Source of the DNA: Streptomyces spectabilis
GTDB taxonomy: Bacteria; Actinomycetota; Actinomycetes; Streptomycetales; Streptomycetaceae
Direction of reading: 5' to 3'
NCBI RefSeq assembly: GCF_008704795.1
Contig: NZ_CP023690.1
Location: 8,876,501-8,940,500 of the forward strand
Length of the DNA: 64,000 nucleotides
Shown: piece after piece, positions 49,315-57,499 of the stretch
Layout: every line of letters starts with the position of its first letter
Numbering within the stretch: position 1 is the first letter of the stretch
Notes under the pieces: model-generated
What the model saw: only the letters and a program-made list of their open reading frames with translations
Told to the model about the DNA's origin: nothing
Databases searched by the model: none
Translations under genes and position numbers: made by a program

Positions 49315-50358
49315 GTGATCGTCTGGATAAATGGGGCTTTCGGGGCGGGGAAGACATCCACCGCGCGGGAACTGATCGAGCTGATCCCGAACAGTGCGCT
49401 CTTCGACCCCGAGGTCATCGGCGGCGCCCTGCCGCAACTGCTGCCCGCCAAGCGACTCGCGGAGGTGAGCGACTTCCAGGACCTGCCGATCTGGCGGCGC
49501 CTCGTGGTGGACACGGCGGCCGGGCTGCTCGCCGAGCTCGGCGGGGTCCTCGTGGTGCCGATGACACTCCTGCGCCAGGAGTACCGGGACGAGATATTCG
49601 GCGGGCTCGCCTCGCGGCGGATACCGATACGCCATGTACTGCTCACCCCGGACGAAACGATCCTGCGCGAACGCATAGCCGACCGCGAAATCCCCCAGGA
49701 CCTGCCCGATGGCGAACTGCGCATTCGCCAATGGTCGTTCGACCACATCGAGCCCTTCCGTGCCGCGCTCGCCGCCTGGCTGGGGGCGGACGCGCACCGC
49801 GTCGACACCAGCGCCCTGACGCCGTACGAGACGGCCGAGCACATCGCCGAGGCGGTGCGCACCGGAGCCGCCCCCGTCTGCGAGATCGTGCAGACCCCCC
49901 AGCCCACCGCCGAGACCCTGGCCGCGGGCGTGCTGCTCTTCGACGAGCGGGACCGGGTGCTGCTCGTCGACCCGACGTACAAGGCGGGCTGGGAGTTCCC
50001 CGGCGGGGTCGTGGAGCGCGGCGAGGCGCCCGCCCGCGCCGGCGTGCGCGAGGTCGCGGAGGAGACCGGCATCCGGCTCACCGGCACGCCGCGGCTCCTC
50101 GTCGCCGACTGGGAGCCGCCGCTGCCGCCCGGCTACGGCGGGATGCGCTTCCTCTTCGACGGCGGCATCCTCGCCCGCGCCGACGCCGAGCGCCTGCTGC
50201 TGCCGGGGCCCGAGCTGCGCGACTGGCGCTTCGTCACCGAGGAGGAGGCCGCCCGGCTGCTGCCGCCGGTGCGCTACGAGCGGCTGCGCTGGGCCCTGCG
50301 CGCCCGGGAGCGGGGCGTCCCGCTGTACCTGGAGGCCGGGGTGCCGGTGGGCGACTGA
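49315..50358 (+). CDS. P-loop kinase-like / Nudix hydrolase fusion
   Basis: 347 residues. The N-terminal half (1-175) is a P-loop domain with Walker A GAFGAGKTST at residues 7-16 and a lid-like LRERIADREIPQDLPDGEL, resembling a nucleotide or antibiotic kinase. The C-terminal half is a Nudix hydrolase with a perfect box GGVVERGEAPARAGVREVAEETGI (G-x5-E-x7-REU-x-EE-x-G-U). A fused kinase and pyrophosphatase suggests processing of a nucleotide-like substrate; the reaction is unknown. GTG 49315 with GAGGGGG upstream. Confidence 0.85.
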   Translation: MIVWINGAFGAGKTSTARELIELIPNSALFDPEVIGGALPQLLPAKRLAEVSDFQDLPIWRRLVVDTAAGLLAELGGVLVVPMTLLRQEYRDEIFGGLASRRIPIRHVLLTPDETILRERIADREIPQDLPDGELRIRQWSFDHIEPFRAALAAWLGADAHRVDTSALTPYETAEHIAEAVRTGAAPVCEIVQTPQPTAETLAAGVLLFDERDRVLLVDPTYKAGWEFPGGVVERGEAPARAGVREVAEETGIRLTGTPRLLVADWEPPLPPGYGGMRFLFDGGILARADAERLLLPGPELRDWRFVTEEEAARLLPPVRYERLRWALRARERGVPLYLEAGVPVGD

Positions 50359-50363
50359 GCCCG

Positions 50364-50383
50364 CGCGGGCGCGAGCGCCCGCG
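50364..50383 (+). terminator. Short hairpin after the P-loop/Nudix gene
   Basis: CGCGGGCGC (50364-50372) and GCGCCCGCG (50375-50383) can pair, leaving a tight loop, in the 31-base gap before the stop of the convergent HTH gene. Confidence 0.5.
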
Positions 50384-50389
50384 GCCCGG

Positions 50390-51385
50390 TCAGGCGGGCA
50401 GCGACGGACGGCAGCCGTCGAGGAGCGACACACCGAGGGCCGTGACCGTGTGCAGCGTCGTGTTGCGGTGCCGACGGCTGGAGACGAGGGCGGCCTCGCG
50501 CAGCGCCGTGAGGTGCCGACTGGCGTTGGACGGTGTCAGACCGGTCTGCCGGGCCAGTTCCGTGGTGGTGAACGTGCCGTCGGCCGCGGCTTCGAGCAGG
50601 AGCGCCCGGGCCCGGCCGAGGAGCGCGGTCAGCGACCGCAGGGCCGGGGCGCCCGGGCGCGGGCGCTCCCAGCCGGGGCGGTGCTCGACGGGGTGGACGA
50701 GGACGGGTTCGAGGCTGGGGTCGAAGAGGGCGGTGGGGCCGTAGCGGCAGAAGAAGGAGGGCTGGAGCAGCAGCCCGCGGCCCGCCAGACGCAGCTCCTG
50801 CTCGACGGGGAAGTCCAGGCTGAGCACCGGGTACTCCCAGCGCGCGGAGGCGTGCAGGGTGTCGAGGACGGCTGCCCAGCCGCCGTGGGCCAGCTGTCTG
50901 GCACGCAGCATCACGTCGCGGCGCACCGCGTCCTGGACGGTGTGCCAGTACGGGCGCAGACCGGCGTCGAAGTACGCGTGCGCGGTGTCGGCGAGCCGGC
51001 CGAGCAGCGGTGCCGAGCCCGTGGCCAGCTCCGCCGTCCACGCGGGCAGCCGTGTCCCCGGGTTCACCCGCTCGAAGGTGTCGAGCTCCGTGCGCAATCG
51101 CCGGCGTGGGGTGGACCGCAGCGCCTCCGTCTGGGCGGCCAGGTCCTCGCCGGTCCGGGGCGTGAGGAAGTCGCAGGTGTAGCCGCGCGCCGGGGAGAGG
51201 GCGGCGAGCAGCCGCGTCGCAGCGGGCAGGGACGGCGCCACCTGTCTGCGCCAGGGGCCGAAGAGCACGGAGGTGTCCCGGCGCTGGAACCGGTGGAGGC
51301 TGATGTTCAACTCCCACATCGGATCCGGTTCCCGGGTGAAACGGGTGCGTGCCAGATCGTCGGAAGTGAAATGAATCCTGAGCAT
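50390..51385 (-). CDS. ArsR-type HTH regulator with DUF5937-like N-terminal domain
   Basis: 331 residues. The N-terminal domain begins MLRIHFTSDDLARTRF and contains MWELNISLHRFQ, as in DUF5937 proteins; the winged HTH is at the C-terminus (LLEAAADGTFTTTELARQTGLTPSNASRHLTALREAALVSSRR). The large N-terminal part is probably a ligand or partner domain. It is divergent from the I36-type inhibitor gene across 199 bases, so it may control that operon. Confidence 0.88.
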   Translation of the reverse strand: MLRIHFTSDDLARTRFTREPDPMWELNISLHRFQRRDTSVLFGPWRRQVAPSLPAATRLLAALSPARGYTCDFLTPRTGEDLAAQTEALRSTPRRRLRTELDTFERVNPGTRLPAWTAELATGSAPLLGRLADTAHAYFDAGLRPYWHTVQDAVRRDVMLRARQLAHGGWAAVLDTLHASARWEYPVLSLDFPVEQELRLAGRGLLLQPSFFCRYGPTALFDPSLEPVLVHPVEHRPGWERPRPGAPALRSLTALLGRARALLLEAAADGTFTTTELARQTGLTPSNASRHLTALREAALVSSRRHRNTTLHTVTALGVSLLDGCRPSLPA

Positions 51386-51399
51386 TCCGATTCCCCGTA

Positions 51400-51422
51400 C
51401 TCATCGGCGCACTTCTCATCGG
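51400..51422 (+). repeat. Direct repeat CTCATCGG with 15-base period
   Basis: CTCATCGG occurs at 51400-51407 and 51415-51422, 15 bases upstream of the HTH gene start and within the divergent region before the inhibitor gene. It could be a tandem operator for the HTH protein. Confidence 0.4.
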
Positions 51423-51584
51423 AGTGGTTCTTCCGGCGGCGCGTGCGACGACACCGCCTCGTACCGCGGTCTTTGCGTCCAGGCGCACACTTCTACCAGT
51501 CGGCCGGGTGAATGCAGGAGGCTCTTTTCGGCACGAAGTCCGGTACGGAGAACGTGCCGGACCACCACGGTCGAAGGGGGAAAG

Positions 51585-52028
51585 ATGCGCAGGAAAATCG
51601 GTGTGGCCGTTGCCTCGTCGGCGCTGATGCTCGGCGGTCTCGCGGCGGTTCCGGCGTCGGCGGGGGACTCCTCGGGAGGCGGGAGCGAGGCCGCGGCCCT
51701 CGAGTGCGGTGCCGGTGACGCTTGCTTCTGGGTGGACATCAACTACGGCGGGCGCCCGGGGCACGTCGCGGGGAACAACCCGAACTTCCGGGCCTTCCCG
51801 AAGGCTCAGTGCCCGAGCGGCACCTGGAACGACTGCATCAGCTCCATCGCCAACCGCGGCCGCAGCTGCACCGTCTACTTCTGGACGGGCTTCAACTACA
51901 CCGGGCGCTACCACAGCCTGGGCCGGGACGACGAGGTGCCGAACTTCGCGGCGGCGCCGCCGGTCGGCTACAACGACCCGGCGTTCAACGACGCCATCAG
52001 CTCCAACCACTGGTGCACGCCGAGGTGA
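51585..52028 (+). CDS. Secreted peptidase-inhibitor I36 / SMI-like protein
   Basis: 147 residues. Sec signal MRRKIGVAVASSALMLGGLAAVPASA, then a beta/gamma-crystallin-type domain with paired motifs GDACFWVDINYGGRPGHV and CTVYFWTGFNYTGRYHSL and six cysteines likely to form disulfides. Family I36 members inhibit metalloproteases. The stop codon overlaps the GTG of the next gene, so the inhibitor and the lipoprotein downstream are translationally coupled. Confidence 0.85.
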   Translation: MRRKIGVAVASSALMLGGLAAVPASAGDSSGGGSEAAALECGAGDACFWVDINYGGRPGHVAGNNPNFRAFPKAQCPSGTWNDCISSIANRGRSCTVYFWTGFNYTGRYHSLGRDDEVPNFAAAPPVGYNDPAFNDAISSNHWCTPR

Positions 52029-52981
52029 CGCACCGGCCACCACGAGCCGTGTGCCTCCTGGTGGCCGCGCTGGCCGGTCTGGCGGGCTGCTCGGGCTCCG
52101 AGCCCGCCGGGCCGGCCGCCGCGCGGCCGGAGCGGACGCCGTCCGCCGGGCGGCTGCCCGCCGCGGCCGTCGACATGGTCACCCGCTCCGGCACCTGGCC
52201 CCGCACACAGCAGACCCTGGACACGGCCGTGAACGAACTGGTCCACCGGTGCATGAAGCGCGCGGGTTTCGCCTACCCCGCCGCGCGGGCCCCGCTGCCC
52301 GAGGCGTTCGACGACGCGAAGGCCCTGGTCGACCTGGACCGCCGCAAGCGGTACGGCTACGGCATCGCGGCCCGGCCGCCGGCCGCCGGGCAGCCGCCCG
52401 CGCCCTACTACACCGGCCTCGACGAGGACCGGCGGCGCCGCTTCGACCTGGCCTTCTCCGGGCCGCCCGGCGTCAAGAAGGAGGTGGAGACGGGCATGGG
52501 CACGGTGCGGGTGGCCGATCGGGGCTGCGGCGCCGAGGCGCGCCGCCGGCTCACCGGCGACGTCGTCTCCTGGGCGCGCATGTACTACGTGCCGCAGGCG
52601 CTCAACGGTCGCCTTGATGCCCAGGTGCCCCGGCAGCCCGGTTATGTCTCGGCACTCACCGGCTGGCGCGTGTGCATGACGGAGCGCGGCCATCCCTTTC
52701 CGACTCCCGAAAAGGCACGGAAGAGCCTGGCGGACGCGTACGGGAATTCCGGCCGGAAGAATGCGCAGCTGAAGGCGAACGACGCGTTCCGGTGGAAAGA
52801 GCGCGCCATTGCCGTTGCGGACGGCGAATGCGCGCTTAAAATGCGGCTGCCCGAGTCCGCTTTGGCGGGCCGACGGGCGCTCGTCGCTTCCCTGCCGGGA
52901 AAGGACCGCGCGCTGCTCGCCGAGCTCACGCGTCTGCAAAGCGCGGCCCTGGAACGGGCGGAGAGGGTCGTCGGCCGCTGA
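52025..52981 (+). CDS. Lipoprotein of unknown function, coupled to the I36 inhibitor
   Basis: 318 residues starting at GTG 52025, which overlaps the inhibitor stop (GTGA). The signal ends in a lipobox LAGLAGC about 20 residues in. Four spaced cysteine segments (LVHRCMKRAGF, VADRGCGAEA, GWRVCMTERGHPF, DGECALKMRL) follow a pattern I have seen in many actinobacterial exported proteins of unknown role, probably two disulfides. Its C-terminal third is helical. Coupling to the inhibitor suggests that both act outside the cell. Confidence 0.75.
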   Translation: MTHRPPRAVCLLVAALAGLAGCSGSEPAGPAAARPERTPSAGRLPAAAVDMVTRSGTWPRTQQTLDTAVNELVHRCMKRAGFAYPAARAPLPEAFDDAKALVDLDRRKRYGYGIAARPPAAGQPPAPYYTGLDEDRRRRFDLAFSGPPGVKKEVETGMGTVRVADRGCGAEARRRLTGDVVSWARMYYVPQALNGRLDAQVPRQPGYVSALTGWRVCMTERGHPFPTPEKARKSLADAYGNSGRKNAQLKANDAFRWKERAIAVADGECALKMRLPESALAGRRALVASLPGKDRALLAELTRLQSAALERAERVVGR

Positions 52982-53016
52982 GGGCCGCCGCCCCCGCCCG
53001 CCCCGCCCAGCCGGTG

Positions 53017-53742
53017 TCAGGCCGTCGCATACCGTGCCGCCGCCGCCCGCAGCACCGCTGACGCGTCCGCGAGGACCGGGTCGCCATGACCGAAACACGC
53101 CATGTCCGATTCCAGGGCGACGAGCCGGTGGAAGGAGGCGACGGCCTGCCCCGCGTCCTGGTTGAAGACGCCGAGGAGCACCCCCGTCTCGGGGGCGTTC
53201 GCGATGGCGTCGCCGGTGAACAGGACGCCGTGCTCCGGCAGATGCAGGGCGATGCTGCCCCGGGTGTGCCCGGGCGCGCCGACCACGTGGGCGCCGCCGC
53301 CGAAGGGCAGGACGTCGCCGTCCGTCACCTCTTGCGGCTCGGCGGCGTACACCCGCTGCTCGGTCGGCTTCGGCACGCTCTTCGACGTCTCGGTGAAGAG
53401 CGGCACCTCCCAGTCCTCCAGGACCGGTGCCGGGCCCGGGACCTCGCCGCGCACCATGGGCGCGTCCAGGTGGTGCGCGAACACCGTGGCCCCGGTGACG
53501 GCCGCGAACTCGCCCGCGCCGCCCACGTGGTCGCTGTGGAAGTGCGTCGTCACGACGCGCCGTACGTCGCGGGTGCGGAGCCCGAGACCCTCGATCGCCT
53601 CGGCGATGACCGCTCCCGCGCCCGGGGGACCCGCGTCCACGAGGGTCAGCTCGTCGCCGTCGCGCCACAGATAGGCCTGGCCGACGGGGAAGCGGAACAG
53701 GTGGAGCCGGGGCTTGAGTTCGATGATCTCGATCTGGTTCAT
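53017..53742 (-). CDS. MBL-fold metallo-hydrolase
   Basis: 241 residues. The zinc motif is THFHSDHVGG, with further ligands in VVGAPGHTRGSIALH, LFTGDAI and ACFGHGDPV. No signal peptide. The family covers glyoxalase-II-like thioesterases, lactonases and others; the substrate is unknown. ATG at complement 53740-53742. Convergent with the lipoprotein gene. Confidence 0.9.
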   Translation of the reverse strand: MNQIEIIELKPRLHLFRFPVGQAYLWRDGDELTLVDAGPPGAGAVIAEAIEGLGLRTRDVRRVVTTHFHSDHVGGAGEFAAVTGATVFAHHLDAPMVRGEVPGPAPVLEDWEVPLFTETSKSVPKPTEQRVYAAEPQEVTDGDVLPFGGGAHVVGAPGHTRGSIALHLPEHGVLFTGDAIANAPETGVLLGVFNQDAGQAVASFHRLVALESDMACFGHGDPVLADASAVLRAAAARYATA

Positions 53743-53894
53743 GCGGTGACGGTAGGGACGGCGTGCCCTCGGGAGCGAGCGCTCTTCGCCGGGGGCGTAC
53801 GGGTTCTGCTCCCGGCAGAGCGGGCCGGTCGGAGCGGGCAGGCCCGAGCGCGCCGGTCCGAGCGGGCGCCGGGGTGCGGGGGCGGGCGCCGGGC

Positions 53895-55247
53895 TCAGAG
53901 CGCGCACGTGTGCACCGGATCGCCGGCGGGGCGCGGCACCGTACGGCTGCGCGGGGGCGCCGTACCGCTCTCCACCCAGGCCGTCAGCGCGTCGAAGGCG
54001 TCGCGCGCGCACGGCAGCAGGGGGCGGACGAGGCCCGGGTGCGCGCCGTACAGGCCGTCCGTGTGGGTGCCGCCGGTGATGCGGTAGGAGCGGTGGAGCG
54101 GGCCGCGCCGGGCGTTGTCGACGAGCCGCGCGTAGGTGTCGGAGCCGGGGCCGATGGGGACCAGGGCGTCGAGGGTGCCGTGCACGGTCAGGAGCGGGCG
54201 TGCGATGCGGCCGGTCAGCGCGAGCCTGCCCACGGTGTCGTGCACCGCGCGCGGGCGCGCCGCGTAGTCGTAGTCCGTGTCGCAGCCCCGGCCGGTGCCC
54301 TCGGGGCAGAACGGCGTCCCGGCCTCGGCGGCGCCGTCGTAGCCGGGGTCGACCTCCTCGCGGAGCAGGCGCTGGAGGGTGTCCCACTGCGCCGTGTAGT
54401 GCGTGTCCCACAGGGGTTCGGACTCCGGCGGGTACCCCGCGGCCGCCATCGCCTCGCGTGCGCCCGGCTCGCCCGCGCGGAGCCGCGGGTAGGCGCGCAG
54501 CGCGGGCGGCAGCGTCGTGAGGAGGTTCGGCGCGTCCCGGGTCAGCAGGACGCCCTCCCAGTCGAGCCCGCCGTCGTACAGCCACGGGACGTTCTCCAGC
54601 TGCCAGCGCACCAGGTAGCCGCCCATGGACATGCCCGCCGCGTACGTGCGCCGGGGCGCGCGGCCGTAGTGCCGCGCCGCGACCCGCTGGGCCGCGACCG
54701 TCAGCTGGGCCAGGCGCCGATGCCACTCCGCGATGGCGTCTCCGGGGCGTACGCCGTCGCGGTACAGCGCGGGACCGGTGTTGCCCTTGTCGGTGGCGGC
54801 GAAGGCGTAGCCCCGCGCCAGGACGTGATCGGCGATGGTGCGGTCGTTGGCGTACTGCTCCCGGACGCCGGGCGGCCCGGCCACGACGAGGCCGCCGTTC
54901 CAATGCTCGGGCAGACGGATCACGAACTGGCTGTCGTGGTCCCAGCCGTGCGTGCCGTTCGTGCGCGAGGAGTCCGGGAAGTAGCCGTCGAGCTGGACGC
55001 CGGGCACGCCCGAAGGGCCGCGGGTGCCGGGCGCCACCAGGCCCGCCCAGTCCGCCGGGTCGGTGTGGCCGGAGGCGACCGTACCGGCCGTGGTGAGATC
55101 GCCGAGGCAGGCGGCGACGGTCTTCTCGGCGCCGGGGACGCGCAGCCCCTCGCCGGGGCAGGCGCCGGGCGGCGGCGCGGCCGTGGCGGCGGGGACGAGC
55201 GTCGCGAGGAGCAGCGCCGCGGTGGTGGCGGCCAGGTGACGGATCAT
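53895..55247 (-). CDS. Secreted tannase/feruloyl-esterase-like alpha/beta hydrolase
   Basis: 450 residues. Sec signal (LAATTAALLLATLVPAATAAP) then an alpha/beta hydrolase: the nucleophile Ser in YAAGMSMGGYLVRW, an Asp in TVHGTLDALVPIG and a His in RITGGTHTDGLY make a likely triad. Paired cysteines (FCPEGTGRGCD) suit the outside. Similar proteins are annotated as tannases, feruloyl esterases or hydroxybutyrate-oligomer hydrolases. ATG at complement 55245-55247 has AGGGAG upstream. Confidence 0.82.
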   Translation of the reverse strand: MIRHLAATTAALLLATLVPAATAAPPPGACPGEGLRVPGAEKTVAACLGDLTTAGTVASGHTDPADWAGLVAPGTRGPSGVPGVQLDGYFPDSSRTNGTHGWDHDSQFVIRLPEHWNGGLVVAGPPGVREQYANDRTIADHVLARGYAFAATDKGNTGPALYRDGVRPGDAIAEWHRRLAQLTVAAQRVAARHYGRAPRRTYAAGMSMGGYLVRWQLENVPWLYDGGLDWEGVLLTRDAPNLLTTLPPALRAYPRLRAGEPGAREAMAAAGYPPESEPLWDTHYTAQWDTLQRLLREEVDPGYDGAAEAGTPFCPEGTGRGCDTDYDYAARPRAVHDTVGRLALTGRIARPLLTVHGTLDALVPIGPGSDTYARLVDNARRGPLHRSYRITGGTHTDGLYGAHPGLVRPLLPCARDAFDALTAWVESGTAPPRSRTVPRPAGDPVHTCAL

Positions 55248-55507
55248 GCGCGAGGCTCCCTGTCTCGTGGTGGGCCCGGCCGCGACGGCGGAGGGGCAGG
55301 GCGACCGTAGGGGGCGGCCGGGGGCGGCCGTCAGTGCCGGAAGGCCAGAGCGGCGGGCACGCTCCCGGCCCGCGCCCTGCCGAGGGACACGTGCCGAACG
55401 GCCAGAGCCCGACGAGGAGCCGCCGAGGGGTCGTGGGCCGCGGCCCGCCCCCAGTACCGTCGTCCGCACGCCGTCCGTGGGCAGGGGCGGATGCGGGGGA
55501 GGGGCGG

Positions 55508-56824
55508 ATGACGACCACACCGTGGCACCCTCGGGAGCCGTCGCCGACGCGACCGGCCCACGCGCCGCCCTGGGTGTCCTCCGTGCTCTACACGGCCGTG
55601 CTCTTCGCGGGCGTGTACTACGACCTCGTCGGGGACGAGCCCCAACCGCCCGTGCGCGCCGCCGGGTTCGTCGCGGCGCTGGGCGCGCTGTTCGCCCTGG
55701 ACGCGGCGGAGCGGTGGCGCCACCGGCGGTCGGGCGCCTCGCGCGCCCTCGCGGTGGGCGTGCTCGTCGCGCGCGTGGGCCTCTTCGCCGCGGTGGCCTC
55801 CTGCGACAGCGCGGGCCTTTCCCGGGCGTTGTTCGTCCTGGTGCCGTTCACGGCGTACTTCGCCCTCGGGCGGCGCGCGAGCCTCGTCCTCGGCGCGGGC
55901 TGCGCGGGCGCGCTGCTCGGCCGGTACGCGGTGACCGCCGACGGCTGGTACACGGACGCCGAAGCGATCTCCGACCTGCTGATGTTCGCCCTCGTCCTGA
56001 CGCTCACCGTGTCGATGGCGGCCGTCGCGACGGGGGAGCAGGACGCCCGGTGGCGCCTGGAGTCGACGGTGCGTGAACTCTCCGCCTCCCACCGCCGGTT
56101 GCGCGCGTACGCCGCCCGGGTCGCCGAACTGTCCACGGCCGAGGAGCGCAACCGGCTCGCCCGCGAGATCCACGACAGCATCGGCCACCACCTCACGGCC
56201 ATCGCCGTGCAGGTGGAGAAGGCGGAGGCGTTCCGCGACCTCGACCGGGCGGAGTCCGATCGGGCCCTGGCCGCGGCCCGCTGGTCGGCGCGGCGCGCCC
56301 TGGAGGAGGCCCGCCGGTCGGTGCGGGCCCTGCGGGACGAGCCGGAGCCGTTCTCCCTGTCGGGCGCGCTCTGGGACCTGGTCCGGCACGCGGCCGGCGG
56401 CGGCGGGCCCCACCTCACCCTCGACGTCACGGGCGAGGAATCGGCATACGGAGATGTCCAGTTGACCGCGCTGTACCGCGCCGCCCAGGAGGCCCTGACG
56501 AACGCCCGCCGCCACGCGGACGCGGCGCACGTCCACCTCGGCGTGGAGTACGGACCGGCCGAAGCGCGGCTGACCGTGACCGACGACGGCCGCGGACTGC
56601 CCGCCTCCGCCGCCGCCCGGACCGTCCCCGGCGTCGGGCTGCGCGGCCTGCGCGAACGGCTTCAGCCGCTCGGCGGCGAGCTGCGCGTGCGCGGCACGCC
56701 CGGCGGGGGCACGACGTTCACGGCGACGGTGCCACGGGTGCCGTCGGCCGCGGAGGCGGTGCCGGAGCCGGGGCCGGGCACGGCGGACATCCCGGACCCA
56801 CCGGCGCCGACCGGACGCACCTGA
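55508..56824 (+). CDS. NarL-type sensor histidine kinase
   Basis: 438 residues. About five to six membrane segments at the N-terminus (residues of about 25-170), then a coiled-coil, the HisKA_3 box AREIHDSIGHHLTAIAVQVE (phosphorylated His) and an ATPase domain with ALTNARRHADAA and VTDDGRGLP. The sensing part is membrane-embedded with no large outer loop. ATG 55508 has GGAGGGG upstream. The stop overlaps the response regulator start (ATGA). Confidence 0.92.
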   Translation: MTTTPWHPREPSPTRPAHAPPWVSSVLYTAVLFAGVYYDLVGDEPQPPVRAAGFVAALGALFALDAAERWRHRRSGASRALAVGVLVARVGLFAAVASCDSAGLSRALFVLVPFTAYFALGRRASLVLGAGCAGALLGRYAVTADGWYTDAEAISDLLMFALVLTLTVSMAAVATGEQDARWRLESTVRELSASHRRLRAYAARVAELSTAEERNRLAREIHDSIGHHLTAIAVQVEKAEAFRDLDRAESDRALAAARWSARRALEEARRSVRALRDEPEPFSLSGALWDLVRHAAGGGGPHLTLDVTGEESAYGDVQLTALYRAAQEALTNARRHADAAHVHLGVEYGPAEARLTVTDDGRGLPASAAARTVPGVGLRGLRERLQPLGGELRVRGTPGGGTTFTATVPRVPSAAEAVPEPGPGTADIPDPPAPTGRT

Positions 56825-57489
56825 TGAACTCCCCCGACCCCGAAGTCTCCGAGGCCGTACGCGTCCTGGTCGTCGACGACCAGGAGCTGGTCCGCGAGGG
56901 CATCGCGTCCCTGCTCGGCATCCAGCCCGGCATCCACGTGATCGGCACGGCCGCCGACGGCGCCGGGGCGGTGGACGCCGCGCTCTCGCTGACGCCCGAC
57001 GTGATCCTGATGGACGTACGCATGCCGGGCATGGACGGCGTCACGGCCGTCGCCGCCGTCCACGGTCGCGCTCCCGCCTGCAAGGTCGTCATGCTCACCA
57101 CGTTCGACGACGAGGAGTACGTCGTGCGCGCCCTGCGGGCCGGGGCCGTCGGCTACCTCCTCAAGAGCCTGCCCGCGGCCGAACTCGCCGACGCCGTACG
57201 GCTCGCCCACCGGGGCGTGGCCCAGCTCGACCCGGTGGTGGCCCGGCGCCTCGCGGCCGGGCCACCACCACGGCCCCGCGCGGAACCGGAACCGGCCGGT
57301 TCGCCCACCGCCCGCGAGATCGAGATCCTGCGGCTCGTCGCCGCCGGGGCCACCAACCGCGAGATCGCGGCTCAGCTCTACCTCAGCGAGGGCACCGTCA
57401 AGAACCACATCTCGCGCATCCTCACCCGCCTCGGCCTGCGCGGCCGTGCCCAGGCCGCGCTCTACGCCAGGGACCACGGCCTGCTGTAG
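56824..57489 (+). CDS. NarL-family response regulator (partner of 55508-56824)
   Basis: 221 residues. Receiver domain VRVLVVDDQELVREGI with the phospho-Asp in VILMDVRMPGMDG and Lys in VGYLLKSLP; LuxR-type HTH SPTAREIEILRLVAAGATNREIAAQLYLSEGTVKNHISRIL at the C-terminus. ATG 56824 overlaps the kinase stop by one base, so the pair is translated together. The target genes are unknown. It is convergent with the M20 peptidase gene, about ten bases apart. Confidence 0.94.
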   Translation: MNSPDPEVSEAVRVLVVDDQELVREGIASLLGIQPGIHVIGTAADGAGAVDAALSLTPDVILMDVRMPGMDGVTAVAAVHGRAPACKVVMLTTFDDEEYVVRALRAGAVGYLLKSLPAAELADAVRLAHRGVAQLDPVVARRLAAGPPPRPRAEPEPAGSPTAREIEILRLVAAGATNREIAAQLYLSEGTVKNHISRILTRLGLRGRAQAALYARDHGLL

Positions 57490-57499
57490 GGCCGCGAGG

